From NCBI GenBank assembly GCA_035353855.1, contig DAOQAK010000059.1:1-17967 (forward strand): a DNA stretch of 17,967 nucleotides. Direction: 5' to 3'. The stretch comes from Bacteroidales bacterium. Its GTDB lineage: Bacteria > Bacteroidota > Bacteroidia > Bacteroidales > CG2-30-32-10. Shown in pieces: positions 1 through 11,400 of this stretch (the stretch's first letter is position 1; every line of letters starts with the position of its first letter). The notes under the pieces were generated by a model. It had not been told where the DNA came from, searched no databases, and saw nothing but the letters and a program-made list of their open reading frames with translations. Position numbers and translations under genes: made by a program.

Positions 1-2
1 TG

Positions 3-1952
3 TTAAATGCCCTTAATCCTTCATTTGTATTAGACCTTACAGCAACTCCAAAAGACAATAGCAATATCATTAGTCTTGTTCCTGCAATAGAATTAAAGAA
101 GGAACACATGGTTAAACTCCCTGTAATAGTTTATAACCATCACGACAAAACAGAAGTAATTAATAGTTCACTGCATTTGCAACATAAACTCGAATTGCTT
201 GCAATTGAACAAACAAAAAATGGAGGTAAATATATTCGTCCTATTGTTTTGTTTCAGGCACAGCCACGCACAGGAGAGGATAACACAACTTTTGAAAAAT
301 TGAAAGAACAATTGCTAAAAGTTGGTATTCCTGAAGCACAGATAAAAATAAAAACAGCCGAAAAGGACGAACTCAAGGGGATTGATTTAAGTTCAGAAGA
401 TTGCCCTGTTCGTTACATCATTACAATTAATGCACTGAAAGAAGGCTGGGACTGCCCATTTGCATATATTCTCGCTTCATTAGCAGATAAATCATCAGCA
501 GTTGATGTTGAACAAATTTTAGGTCGTGTACTTCGTCAGCCCTATGTAATGAAGCATTCCGCTCCATTACTCAATGTTTCTTATGTTCTTACAGCTTCTG
601 CAAAATTCAATGACACTTTGCAAAACATTGTAAAAGGCTTGCAGACATCGGGTTTTAGCGAAAAAGATTATAGAGAAAAAGACATGATGCTCGAAGAAGA
701 AAAGAAACAAGTTATTGAAAAACCATTGGAAACATTCTTATTCCCCGAACAACAGGAAATAAGTTTAAATGAAGCTGATGAAATTATACCGGAAAGAATA
801 TCTTTCAATCCTAATGTAAAAACCACTGAAGTGTCGAACATCGCTGTAGTTGCAGAAATTGAAAACATGGCTGAAACTCAGAACAGGGAAATGGAAGAAG
901 TAATTGAAAAACAAAGTCAGCAACCGCTTGACGAAAATATATTTCAGGAAATGGGCGAAAAAGTAAAGCGTTACAGAATTGTAGATGTCAATAAAGAACT
1001 GGCATCAAAAATAAAACTGCCTCAATTCTTTTTAGAAGTGAAGCAAAGCGATATTTTCGATACAGATAAAATATTCCTTAATCAGGAATCTTTATTAAAA
1101 AATTTTAAGCTAAGTAATGAAGATTCAAAAATTGATTTCGACCAGATAACTTCTGATTTGTATAAAGTAGATATTGAACAAATCAAGAATGATGAATATG
1201 CTCCACGCTTTACAAAAATTGAAGACCAAGTAGTGAAAGACCCTGTTATTGATTACATACTTGCAAAACCAAAAGAAGGACAAATCAAAGATATTTCACA
1301 CCAGCTTGTTCAGCTTGTAGGTGACATGTACCCTATTCCCGATCAGGAAATACGGGCTTATGTTGAACGTATCTTAAGCCAGTTGAATGCAGAACAATTG
1401 CAGGATATACTTGTAAGAAAATGGAGTTATTCAGATAAAATAAAAGCAAAGATTCGTCTACATGCAGATATTTATGCAGAAGGTCAGTTCAATGATTTAA
1501 TAAAAATTCGCAAAGTTGTTGTTGAACCTACTTGGAATTTTCCTGAAATGATTGTTCCGGGACCGCTTGGTTCTTCAATAGGTCATTCACTTTACGAACG
1601 TGAAGGAATAATGAACAACTTTGAAACTACCGTAATTACTGACATCTCCAGTCTTCCTAACATTGCTTTTTGGCATCGTAATTTAGGCAGAGGAAAAGGA
1701 TTTTCAATTAACGGTTTTAAATCCAATCATTACCCCGATTTTATTGTAGTCTCAAAATCTGGCAAAATCATTATCATAGAAACAAAAGGTGACGACCGTG
1801 ATAATTCAGATAGTATGGCAAAATGCCGTCTCGGTAACAAATGGGCTGAATTAGCCGGAAAAGATTTTTCATACTTCATGCTCTTCGATAAAAAAGCTAT
1901 TGACGGAGCTTATAATGTGGATAAGGCAAAAGAATTAATTAAACAATTATAA
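3..1952 (+). CDS. Type III restriction enzyme Res-like helicase-nuclease (5' partial)
   Basis: The frame is open from the left edge, so the gene begins upstream; the ATG at 108 is internal, because the codons before it (36-50) read LTATP, a superfamily 2 helicase motif III. Further motifs follow in order: ALKEGWDCP (about 426-455) resembles motif V, and QILGRVLRQPY (about 516-548) is motif VI with its paired arginines. A long charged middle region follows. Near the C-terminus PDF (about 1734) and ETK (about 1779) make a PD-(D/E)xK nuclease core. This is the Res architecture: ATP-driven translocation on DNA followed by cleavage, working with a Mod methyltransferase. No mod gene is visible here and would have to lie upstream. 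The Walker A and DEAD-like box also lie outside the window. Family assignment is firm; whether it is a true type III Res or a related defence helicase-nuclease cannot be settled without the N-terminus. Confidence 0.85.
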   Translation, partial: LNALNPSFVLDLTATPKDNSNIISLVPAIELKKEHMVKLPVIVYNHHDKTEVINSSLHLQHKLELLAIEQTKNGGKYIRPIVLFQAQPRTGEDNTTFEKLKEQLLKVGIPEAQIKIKTAEKDELKGIDLSSEDCPVRYIITINALKEGWDCPFAYILASLADKSSAVDVEQILGRVLRQPYVMKHSAPLLNVSYVLTASAKFNDTLQNIVKGLQTSGFSEKDYREKDMMLEEEKKQVIEKPLETFLFPEQQEISLNEADEIIPERISFNPNVKTTEVSNIAVVAEIENMAETQNREMEEVIEKQSQQPLDENIFQEMGEKVKRYRIVDVNKELASKIKLPQFFLEVKQSDIFDTDKIFLNQESLLKNFKLSNEDSKIDFDQITSDLYKVDIEQIKNDEYAPRFTKIEDQVVKDPVIDYILAKPKEGQIKDISHQLVQLVGDMYPIPDQEIRAYVERILSQLNAEQLQDILVRKWSYSDKIKAKIRLHADIYAEGQFNDLIKIRKVVVEPTWNFPEMIVPGPLGSSIGHSLYEREGIMNNFETTVITDISSLPNIAFWHRNLGRGKGFSINGFKSNHYPDFIVVSKSGKIIIIETKGDDRDNSDSMAKCRLGNKWAELAGKDFSYFMLFDKKAIDGAYNVDKAKELIKQL

Positions 1953-2093
1953 TTCAAATCTAACAATTATGAAAAATTAGTTTATGGTTATGAATTTAAA
2001 TTACCCGATTCAACTGAAATAACACCAAACACAATTGAAAAGAAAGGCAGAAAAGGGAAATCGTTTAAAAGAATACAGGATTTGGAATTATAA
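1953..2093 (+). pseudogene. In-frame coding-like tail after the Res stop codon
   Basis: Directly after the TAA at 1950-1952 the same reading frame stays open for 46 codons and ends at TAA 2091-2093. The translation is protein-like and hydrophilic, including YEKLVYGYEFKLPDSTEI and ending KSFKRIQDLEL. It has no ATG or GTG start in frame. It could be the C-terminal end of a neighbouring gene whose body was deleted, or a C-terminal extension of the Res protein cut off by a nonsense mutation. I do not recognise the family. The call is tentative, since a 46-codon open stretch in AT-rich DNA can occur by chance. Confidence 0.3.
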
Positions 2094-2174
2094 AAAGCGA
2101 GAAAAAATAGTTAACCAGAATTTTAATTTACTTCAGTAGAGAATGAAATAATTAAAATAAATTAATGCAATAAC

Positions 2175-3086
2175 ATGAGCCAAGATAAAGCAAAAACAAT
2201 ATTTGTAATTGATTTTAATTCTATCGAATCACATATTAAGTGGATAATTAGTAATCGAGTCCATAATCTTGATAGGCGGCAATTTCCATCCAAATTAGTT
2301 AAATTTGATTTTCAACGTTGTCGCAATTTAAAACCTTATCATATTGCACCTCTGGCATGTTTAATTCACGAATATCAAGCAAAAGGATATATAGTAAAAC
2401 TTATAAATAGTCCTGATAATATAAAAGCATATCTTGAATCTTTCCATTTCAACCAATTTTGCAATAAAGAAAATATTAATAATTTTCCTGCCCCAACAGA
2501 CCCTAAAACTCTACCACTATGGCGTATTGAAAAAACAGCAACAAGTGTTTACCCGGCACAAGCGCAAAAGTATTTTGAGAACAACCATTTTAATGGAAAA
2601 GACTTATTTGCTTTAAGTTTATCATTGGCAGAGTTAATGAATAATGTATTTGACCATTCCGAATCAAAAATTCCCGGTTATACATTTACACAGTTTAATT
2701 CAAGCCGAAATCAGATAATTACTTGTGTTTGCGATTTTGGAATAGGTATACCATATAAGGTTAACCATTACCTCAAACAAATAAATAAGCCAACTATAGA
2801 TAATTTGGCAGCATTAATAAAATCATTCGAAATAAGCTTTTCAACCTTGTCAAGGCCACATAATAGGGGATTTGGGTGGGATAATATTTTTTCAAATGTA
2901 AAAGCATTAAAAAGTAAAATTCTCATTGTAAGCAATAATGCAATGTATTGGATATTGGATAATGGAAGTGAAAAAACATGTTTATTAAAAGGTAACTTTC
3001 CCGGCACTTCTGTCGTAATATACCTTGACAGTAGAAACCTTCCTCTAAAAGAAGAAGAATTAACCGATGAATTAAAGATTTTTTGA
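2175..3086 (+). CDS. STAS-like domain / GHKL (HATPase_c) ATP-binding protein
   Basis: This 303-residue soluble protein has no signal peptide or membrane segment. Residues about 40-100 (KFDFQRCRNLKPYHIAPLA and following) look like a STAS-type alpha/beta fold. The second half is a GHKL ATPase: the N box AELMNNVFDHS at about residues 152-162 supplies the Mg-binding Asn, the G1 box CDFGIGIP is at about 186-193, and the G2-like NRGFGWDNI is at about 230-238. No phospho-acceptor His/DHp domain is present, so it is not a classical sensor kinase. It resembles anti-sigma-type serine kinases (SpoIIAB/RsbW class) fused to a STAS-like module. The DUF4325 gene starts 21 bases downstream, which implies one transcript and probably one partner-switch pair. 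The substrate and output are unknown. The ATG at 2175 is the first plausible start and has no clear Shine-Dalgarno sequence. Confidence 0.85.
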   Translation: MSQDKAKTIFVIDFNSIESHIKWIISNRVHNLDRRQFPSKLVKFDFQRCRNLKPYHIAPLACLIHEYQAKGYIVKLINSPDNIKAYLESFHFNQFCNKENINNFPAPTDPKTLPLWRIEKTATSVYPAQAQKYFENNHFNGKDLFALSLSLAELMNNVFDHSESKIPGYTFTQFNSSRNQIITCVCDFGIGIPYKVNHYLKQINKPTIDNLAALIKSFEISFSTLSRPHNRGFGWDNIFSNVKALKSKILIVSNNAMYWILDNGSEKTCLLKGNFPGTSVVIYLDSRNLPLKEEELTDELKIF

Positions 3087-3107
3087 TTATCTTTGCAGTC
3101 ATCAAAT

Positions 3108-3407
3108 ATGAAAACAGAAAAAATAATAATTAAGGATATCACTTCAGGTACAACATCAAATATTGATGGATTAAACCTGAAAATAGCTATTATCTCTTCT
3201 TTAGATCGTACTGATAATATAATCTTATCATTTGAAGGTATTTCGGCATTGTCAAGTTCATTTCTAAATTCTTCTATTGGGGAAATAGTAGATCAGTATG
3301 GGTTTGATATACTAAAAGATAGAATAATAATTACTAATTATACATCCAGTATTGCTAATAATATTAAATGGTATATTAACAATTTAAGACATACTGAATA
3401 TCATTAA
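3108..3407 (+). CDS. DUF4325 STAS-like protein
   Basis: A 99-residue cytoplasmic protein. The stretch ILSFEGISALSSSFLNSSIG (about residues 45-64) is the hallmark of DUF4325: a hydrophobic strand, then a serine-rich turn, then a helix, as in the phosphorylatable STAS fold. DUF4325 genes are commonly found next to HATPase genes like the one 21 bases upstream, which supports a kinase/STAS partner-switch module. By analogy with SpoIIAA, a Ser in the SSSF segment might be the phosphorylation site; that is inference. I chose the ATG at 3108 because the longer alternative uses a TTG at 3093 and adds only five residues. It is the last gene of this unit, and no strong terminator hairpin follows. Confidence 0.8.
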   Translation: MKTEKIIIKDITSGTTSNIDGLNLKIAIISSLDRTDNIILSFEGISALSSSFLNSSIGEIVDQYGFDILKDRIIITNYTSSIANNIKWYINNLRHTEYH

Positions 3408-3727
3408 TTAATTTTAAAAAATATACTTTTTATTATCCGTGAAATATACGTATAAGAGCAGTATTCATAACTAAAACACTTTAATTTCCATTCCTTATTT
3501 GTTTAAATTTATTATTGTTCTAACAGCAATATTGTTTGAAATTATAATTTCTACTTCTCATTCTTCAAATTCCCAATTACTTAATTTACGTTAACAATTT
3601 TATAATGTACTGTTAAAAATATTGTTTGTAAATTTGAGGAAATAATAACAAGCTAACGCGTTAGTAATTTACTGCAAACTCGTTTAGCCGAATTATAATA
3701 ACAGATTGATTTAGTAAAACAGGTGGG
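3408..3727. other. AT-rich intergenic region upstream of the surface operon
   Basis: These 320 bases contain no gene I can support. They hold two perfect palindromes, TATACGTATA (3445-3454) and CTAACGCGTTAG (3653-3664). The region must contain the promoter of the three-gene operon that starts at 3728, and the palindromes are candidate operator sites, though both could be chance. Confidence 0.6.
3629..3636 (+). promoter_or_regulatory. Candidate Bacteroidota -7 promoter element
   Basis: TAAATTTG matches the Bacteroidota -7 consensus TAnnTTTG and lies 91 bases before the ATG at 3728. A convincing -33 TTTG at 19-21 bases upstream is not seen, so support is weak. If correct, the palindrome at 3653-3664 would fall in the early 5' leader. 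Confidence 0.25.
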
Positions 3728-5473
3728 ATGATAAAAAAAATACTTTTTGCTTTATTACCATTTCTTCTTTTAACTACTGTAATACCCGCACAGGATCTGG
3801 CAAACATAAAAAATGAAAAGCCAATCCATATCAGTGGAAGTATCGGGGCAAACTACACAGCAACCATAACCAACGACAGCAACCGTGTGCCTATGCCCGG
3901 TTTCTGGAATGCCAATGCCAATGTGAATATCAGCATTTATGGTATTTCAATTCCCCTGCTTGCAGTAGTAACCAATGGAAGCATCGATTTCAAGAACAGT
4001 TTCAGCCAGTTTGGCTTAAGTCCGAAATATAAGAACCTTACCATTCATGCAGGTTACAGGCAATATACCTATTCGCCTTCAACCGTTTCGGGACAAACAT
4101 TCTTTGGCGGCGGTTTTGATTATCGTCCTAAGAAATTACGTCTTGGCTTTTTCATAGGCAGGCTGCACAAAGCACGGATGGTCGACACTTCGCTGTATTC
4201 GCAAACCATTCCGGGTTCGTATCCGTTAAATGTTTCATCAGTCAACGGAACAAATTATTATTCGCAGGCAGGAAGTTTTTCACGTTGGGGATGGGGCGCA
4301 AAATTTGGATTGGGTAAAGAAACCAACTTTGTTGATTTCATTTTATTCAAAGCACACGACCGCGAAAATAGTATTAACGATACGTTCTCGTTAAAAAAAA
4401 TATTACCTGAACGCAATTTTGTATTGGGATTGAACACGGTTCAAAAAATAGGCAAACACATCAATGTTAGTGGTGATGCGGCAGTAAGTGCATATACCTA
4501 TAATTCCTATGCCGACTCTATTCCTTTTAATGATGATCTGCCCGTATTAAATTTGCTTCAGAAATTGTTCCGTTATAATTTAACAACACAACTGCAATGG
4601 GCCGGCAATGTTAATGTGGGGTACACAGCAAAGAATTTTACATTGCAAACACAGTACAAGCATATTGAACCTTATTATAAAAGCATGGGAAATGTTTCTA
4701 CATACAGCGATGTGGAATTGTTTTCAATACGACCATCGTGGAGTTTTTTTAAAAAGAAACTCAAGTTCACCAACATGTTTCAAACCCAGCACGACAACTT
4801 AAATCACTATAAACAACTAACCACAAAACGTATAATACTGAATTCGTCCATATCGGTGAACCCTTCAACCAAATGGGGCTTCGATGTAAGCTATAATAAT
4901 TTCGGCATGAAGCAGGAGAAGATAAATGCGTTGGTTCCCGATTCCATCAGTGTTTCGCAGAAAAGCAACACTTACACTTTTGTGCCAAGATATATTTTCA
5001 TGACCTCGAAACACACCGATGTTGTTTCGCTGGTTACCAGTATTACCAATGTAAAGAATGAAGGACAGAAAAATAATTCGGGCGACCTGAACAATTTCTA
5101 CGCTACCCTTAACAACACGCTTGCCATAAGCAAAAGCGGATGGAGCATCACATCAGGGCTTAATTACAATACTGCCAAAACCCTTTCACACACCATGAAT
5201 AGCTTTGGTATTATTGCCGGTGCAAGTAAAAGTCTTATAAAAAATACGCTTGCTATCACCAACAACAACACATTGCTGTGGAACAGCATCGATTCGAATC
5301 CTAACGGGAATACCGTATCGTTAGACCTTACCGTGAATTATATTTTATTAAAAAAGCATAACATCGGTTTCGGATATAATTATGTTTATTCGCCTGCAAA
5401 CGGCATTTATAATATTAACGACTACAGCCAGTCGAGACTGATGTTCTCGTATCAATATATTTTTAAACAGTAA
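3728..5473 (+). CDS. Exported outer-membrane beta-barrel protein
   Basis: A 581-residue protein with an N-terminal signal peptide (KK, hydrophobic stretch, PAQ at about residues 19-21). The mature part is a succession of alternating polar/aromatic strands, for example IHAGYRQYTYSP, FFGGGFDYRP, LRLGFFIGRL and HNIGFGYNYVYSP. It ends in an aromatic-rich last strand (FSYQYIFKQ), as expected for BAM-inserted outer-membrane barrels. There is no TonB box, plug or T9SS sorting domain, so it is neither a classical TonB-dependent receptor nor a T9SS cargo. It is the first gene of a three-gene unit; the next gene starts 14 bases after its stop. A role as the membrane partner or anchor of the giant downstream protein is plausible but inferred. 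I do not recognise a named family. Confidence 0.75.
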   Translation: MIKKILFALLPFLLLTTVIPAQDLANIKNEKPIHISGSIGANYTATITNDSNRVPMPGFWNANANVNISIYGISIPLLAVVTNGSIDFKNSFSQFGLSPKYKNLTIHAGYRQYTYSPSTVSGQTFFGGGFDYRPKKLRLGFFIGRLHKARMVDTSLYSQTIPGSYPLNVSSVNGTNYYSQAGSFSRWGWGAKFGLGKETNFVDFILFKAHDRENSINDTFSLKKILPERNFVLGLNTVQKIGKHINVSGDAAVSAYTYNSYADSIPFNDDLPVLNLLQKLFRYNLTTQLQWAGNVNVGYTAKNFTLQTQYKHIEPYYKSMGNVSTYSDVELFSIRPSWSFFKKKLKFTNMFQTQHDNLNHYKQLTTKRIILNSSISVNPSTKWGFDVSYNNFGMKQEKINALVPDSISVSQKSNTYTFVPRYIFMTSKHTDVVSLVTSITNVKNEGQKNNSGDLNNFYATLNNTLAISKSGWSITSGLNYNTAKTLSHTMNSFGIIAGASKSLIKNTLAITNNNTLLWNSIDSNPNGNTVSLDLTVNYILLKKHNIGFGYNYVYSPANGIYNINDYSQSRLMFSYQYIFKQ

Positions 5474-5487
5474 ATAATTTTTCAGAC

Positions 5488-8400
5488 ATGAAAACGATAA
5501 AATTTAAGATCTTCCGTTTTTTAGCTGCTCTGATTTTAATATCAGCTTCAACATCTTTATTTGCACAGGTTACAATAAACCTGAACGTACTGCCACCCTA
5601 CTCTCCTTTCTTCAAGGATTATTCAGGGCTTACAAGCAACCAGGTTATTGTTACGCTTACCAGCACACAAAACCTGAAAGTGTATATGACCGCAACTATC
5701 AGGAAAGATGACAACTCGGTGAGTATTGAAGTTAAAGAAAGCTATCGGCCTGTAACTCCAATAAACTTGATTGCCAACATTCCGCAAACCTTTACCGGCG
5801 CGGCTTTACGCAACATCTACGGTGGAAGCTCGGAGAACGATCTGATAATTTCAGGAATCACTTACAACCAGATAATGTACAACCAGGCATTGCCCGAAGG
5901 CAATTATAATTTTTGCATACAGGTTAGAGATTATACTACTGGCGCTATCATTTCGGAAGATTGCCAGAATTTAAACATCATGTATTTAGAGCCTCCTCAG
6001 ATCATCAACCCGCAGGATTTAAGCAGTGTTGATGCCACCATTCCACAGTTCTTATTAACATCGTGGACACCGGTAAGCGGCGGTCTGACCGATATCAGGT
6101 ATCGTCTACGTATTGTAAAATTAATTCCTCCCGGTGTTTCACCAAGCGATGCTTTAGCTAATGCCACACAGGTTGTGATTGACCGCTCGAATTTGATAAC
6201 CACAACATTCCCGCTGGATGTTGCAAGCGGAATAAAACTGGACACCGGATGTTCTTATGCCATGCAGGTTACAGCGTCTTCAACGCAGGGATATTTTAAG
6301 AATAACGGGAAAAGCGAACCGGTTTCTTTTTTCTATAAAGGCAATAATTTCAATGCTAACGGGAAATACACTTTAAATTTCATCAACCCGAATACCAAGA
6401 AAAATTATGTTGAAGTTAATAACGAAACCAGCGCATTGTTGAATTGGAACTGGTTTGATGCAAGCTACAACCAGGATACGCTTCACATAAACGATTCGCT
6501 TTACCAGAAACTGGGAGTTACACGATACCAGATAACCATTACCAATTCAAAAAAAATAATTAAGAAATATCAGAAAAAAGTTGAGTTCACAAAAAACATC
6601 ACTGAAATAAATGATATAAGCCACCGACTGATAAGTTATCTCAGCCTGCCTATGAAATCAGCCGATAGCCTTGGCTTTGTTGATTCGTGCTGGTACCAGG
6701 CAGAAGTTAAAGCATACGATGCCTATTCGCAATTTATAAATTCGGCAACAAGTGTTGATTTTCAATACAGGAAAATAAAAGATGAAGAACCATCGCTGCA
6801 GATACCCGTCAGCGCTGTTATCAAATACATATTCAAAGACAGTCTTGGAACATTATTCAATGCCACCAACACACCTTTTGAAGTAAGTGTACTGAAAAAA
6901 TCGAACACGGTTTCGGCTACTGTTCCGCCTATCACTTACAATGGTGTGAACTACAAAAAGATTGCATACACCACCGGAACTACCGATAACTATGGTGTTT
7001 TCCATACACAGGTTTCGGTTCCCATAAAATATCTGATTGGCGATAGTTTGTATTTCAGAATACTCATGCCCGACAAATATTACATCGACAAGAACTTTTC
7101 AATGATAAGCATACCGGCTGTTAACAAAGATACCAGCGTTGTATTCGGTCAGCAGGTTGCGCTTACCTATGCCTATTCATTAAAGCTGTATGTAAAGAAA
7201 GCTTTCACTTCGTACCTCCTTCAGGAGAAGAACGGCAAGCTTGAAATATCGCTGCAGGACAGTATTTACAATCCTTTGCTGAGTGGCTATCAGTATAACA
7301 CTTTTAATGAAGGAATGATATACGCTGTTGAGAACAAAAAAATAGCAGAAGGAATCACCATTGTTCTTTACAGGAAAAACAAAAAGAATTACATTCCGCC
7401 TGTTGAAGGAAATATAACCGACTACAGCAAAACATCAGGGTTTACCGAAGTTGCAAGAGGTGTTACCGTGAAAGAGAACGACACAACAACTTATGTAAAG
7501 TTTGAACGCTTGCTGGCTTCCATATTCAGTGGTGATGAATATTACCTGATGGCGTTGAACATCAATAATACCATCGGCGGGAATAATGTGTCAACTCCGA
7601 ACTCTAACTTTAATGTGAATACCAACGTGAACCTGCAGAATGTGAATACAGGCGTCAATCAAACCAATAATACTACAGTTGTAAACAATAATTTTCAGAA
7701 TGTGAACACCAATGCTTACAATGCATACTCGGATTATATCAGCACTAACTACATCAACAGCCACGACTGGTCGGTGAACCCATACCTGAACTTTGCATTT
7801 AATGACGATGGATTTGTTGCAGAGGAAATGCCTTTGAAAGTTGAGTTGCCGAAGAACATTGATAAAGATGATTCTCTTTATCGTAAGGTTACTGCTACGT
7901 ATGATATTGTTTCAACAAAACCCCCGACATCACTGGTGAAAGGAAGAATATTATATCATTGGAAAAGCGATAAAGGCGACCAGATGCGACCACTTGCTCA
8001 TGCTAAATTCAAAGTGGTTATTGATTACCTTGTTGACGGCAGGCCTATAGGAGCCATTACAACATTTAGTCAGACAAGCGGTGGTTATCATATAGGTGAA
8101 AAGTTCTTTGTTCCCGAAGGACAAGACCAATATTCTGATGGAATAAAACTGCTCGATCATTACGCAACAATGGCTGTTGGTGAAACCGACGACCAGGGGA
8201 ATTTTGTTGTGGATGTGGTGAACATCAATAAAAAAGGCTCGCTCGGACAAGGCTACATTGTTGATAAAGGATGGACATGGAATAACCCCAATCCTACCAC
8301 CACTCCTGATTACGGCATTGACGGATTAACCGACCCCGTTATCAATCCTGACCCGGGTTATGATAATTTCGGATATTCAGGATTGTTCGGATTGGAAGTT

Positions 8401-11400
8401 GGCGGAATGCAGAATTCAAGCGTTCAGAATTCAATCAACTCAAGCGGTGTGAGCTATAACAACATGACAAATACTTATAATGTAGGCTTTGGTGGCAGCG
8501 GATTCAACCAGGGTGGATTGAATAATCAATTCCAGGGACACGGGCCAAGCAACTCGTATAAGTTGATGATAGAAACTCCGGCGGGTGGTGATGAACTTGT
8601 AACATTTGAAAGAGTATATCGAATTGTACCAGATAATGATTACATCTATCCTACCAAAGAAACATTTGCTGTTGATGCATTCAAAACACTTAGCATCGCG
8701 AATCCTTTAAAAAGTTATGTAAAAGAAGTAAGCGTTATTGTAAAAACCAAGGACACAAAAAATAATAATCTCAATCAAATGATGATTACAGTTTTCCGAA
8801 GCCTTAATGATAAAACTGCCGACCTTCCTTTAGGCGAAGGCGATGGCAAATACAAGGTTTCTGAACTTATCAGTCCGCAATACCACACCTGGGGCGAGAG
8901 CTATGATAAATCACATGCTGCAAATCTTCAGACAGGATTCAATGTATTTACACAACAATACGAACATCTTTGGCCTGCTGCCCAAAATTTACAGGACGGT
9001 TCTGCTTTGTTCACCACACTGCTTGCAGGTTTTGAAGATTATTATATTGAAGCATGCAGCGATCCGTTAGGACAAAAAACTTACCAGGCAACATTCGCAT
9101 CAATCAATACAAATGTTGATGATTTAGGAGAACCTGAATATTTCCTTGGCGAAAAATCGCCCGACCCTATTGTTATCACTATGACACTGCAACCTCTTCC
9201 CAGCCGTGCATTCATCAGGGTACTTGATAATGCCTCGAAGAACAGCATTCCCGGAAGTAAAGGCGGAAGAGTAATGATAAACAAATCATATCCCACATAC
9301 GTTGATAAAGATGGTTATGTTGAATTCCTCGCAAATAAATATCCGCTGAATGCATTTACAAAATCTTCAGGAACATCGCAGGTTTCATTTGATGCTACTG
9401 CCAACGGGTATAAAAGCACAATGTATTTAAGTTTCTGGACTTCGATTGCCAACAGTACAAAATTCACTTACAATCCAACAGGCGACCAGTTCTTCTATAA
9501 TTTCCTTCTCGACCCGTCAGGAAAAATCAAAGGACATATTGTAAACCTTGATGATAAAAATAAAAAAGGAGTTCCTTCCTATATAAAGGTCGACCAGGGT
9601 TCGGTAGTTGAAACCGATGCCAATGGTTATTTCTCAAACCTGCCTGTACCGGGAATCATCGGAACAAAAGTTTTCATTATTCCGAAAGATGTGGCATTCT
9701 TCGATTCAACCTATACAATCACTGCTGCCGATACTTTAAAATCAATTATCGATTTAAAAGATTTTGGTTTGTATCGCCGTAAACATCGGATTCATTTTGT
9801 TATTTTAGATAAGAATTATTCATGGCCTACCGCAATCCCAAATTCTACGGTACAATTAGGCGACACCATCAAAAAAGCAAATAGTGTTGGAGGTGTTGAT
9901 TATATTTTTGAAAATGTTTCTGTGAACAACTTCACATTCATTATTCGCGGACCAGAAGGAAAAAGTTTTATCCCGCAAACACTTAACTTAATCAATACCG
10001 AAAGTAAAAATACAATTACTGTACCTGTGAAACTTGAGACAGGAAGCGAAGTTCACGGCATTGTAAAACTTGACGGCAAGCCTGTGAAACATGCAAAAGT
10101 TTATATCGATGTATCGCAACAACAATCGGGATATGGTTATTTTTATAATCCGTATGCTTCAAGCAGCACAACATTAACTAACGATGCAAATCTTGTTATT
10201 GCATATACCGATGCTTCGGGAAATTACAGTCTGAAAGGTGTTCCGGTTAATAACCAGAAAATTTATCTTCATGCAACTCTCGACACCTGCTTCACTGTTA
10301 ACGGCGATATACAACCTGCCGACATAAAAAATAATACGGCAACATGTAATCTTACACTCTCCAGTTTCAAAGCAATGTTTGTAAATAACATTTATGGATT
10401 TCCTTTAACTGTTGAAAAAATTACACCTCTGAATGCGGATAGCAGTTTGGCTAAAGTTACCGGTATTGTTCACTGGTCGAAAGCCATCAGTAATTTCGCA
10501 CTCGAAGAAGGAAACCAGGTAATGCGTATTGAAGATGTAACTTTTAAATCATCTGTTGTAAATAGTAAAAAAGTTGGCGTTGCACAGGATGCATCGGTAA
10601 CTATTAAAGGAATAACAAGCCTTAAATTCCGATACCTGAATAAATACAATGTAAAATTAACATCCGCAAGTTCGGTAATAGGATATTATCTGAGACCACC
10701 CGATCCACTTGAATTATCTAAAGAAAATGATATCGGTGTGATAAAAGGAAAAATAAATATTGTTGATAATTCATTTAATTTCCCCAGCACATACCTGAAC
10801 TTTTCAAGTGCAAAAGATAATTTTTATTTAGTTGAAAAAACAAGCAATAATACCATTAACAATAATATCAGCGCCGTTACCAGCGCGTTATCTGAATCAA
10901 CAACAAATAATAATTATTATACAAATAATACACTTTATTATCTTGCCATTCAAAACCAGGTGAACATATACAATGCTCAACCGAAAAAATTATATTACCT
11001 GGCAAATGATAAAGGCGATTCCATAAAATTCAAACTGATAGGGTTCACAGCAAGTGCTGACCCGCAAAAGAGTTTTATTGATGAGAATGGAAAAATACAT
11101 TTGAATGTGAATTTAAATTGTCATATTACAAATGCACAACCGGCAAATTTCAAATTGAATATTGATGATATGGTTCTTGATGAAAATAAAGTTTACCCGG
11201 CATCAAGCGTTTCGCCAATAAAACTGGCATTGGAGAACTGGACACTGAATGTAAAGAACTGGGATTTCAGTACGGAAGAAGGCGGTATTGTGAGCAACCA
11301 TTGCATGATCAATACCAAAGCCGTTGATATTCCTTTTACAAAATTTGTTTTGCGAAATGATTTATTCCTGATGAGCGATTTCCAATTGTATAATTTACAA

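Noticed and set aside
108..1952. Res gene starting at the ATG at 108
   Set aside because: The upstream codons in the same frame encode the LTATP helicase motif, so the start lies outside the window.
2768..3142. 124-codon minus-strand ORF
   Set aside because: It is a shadow of the GHKL gene, with no recognisable domain; the + strand carries the conserved motifs.
3653..3664. CTAACGCGTTAG as an attC site
   Set aside because: It has the CTAAC/GTTAG core but no L arms and no surrounding stem; the flanking 7-mers do not fit RYYYAAC or GTTRRRY.
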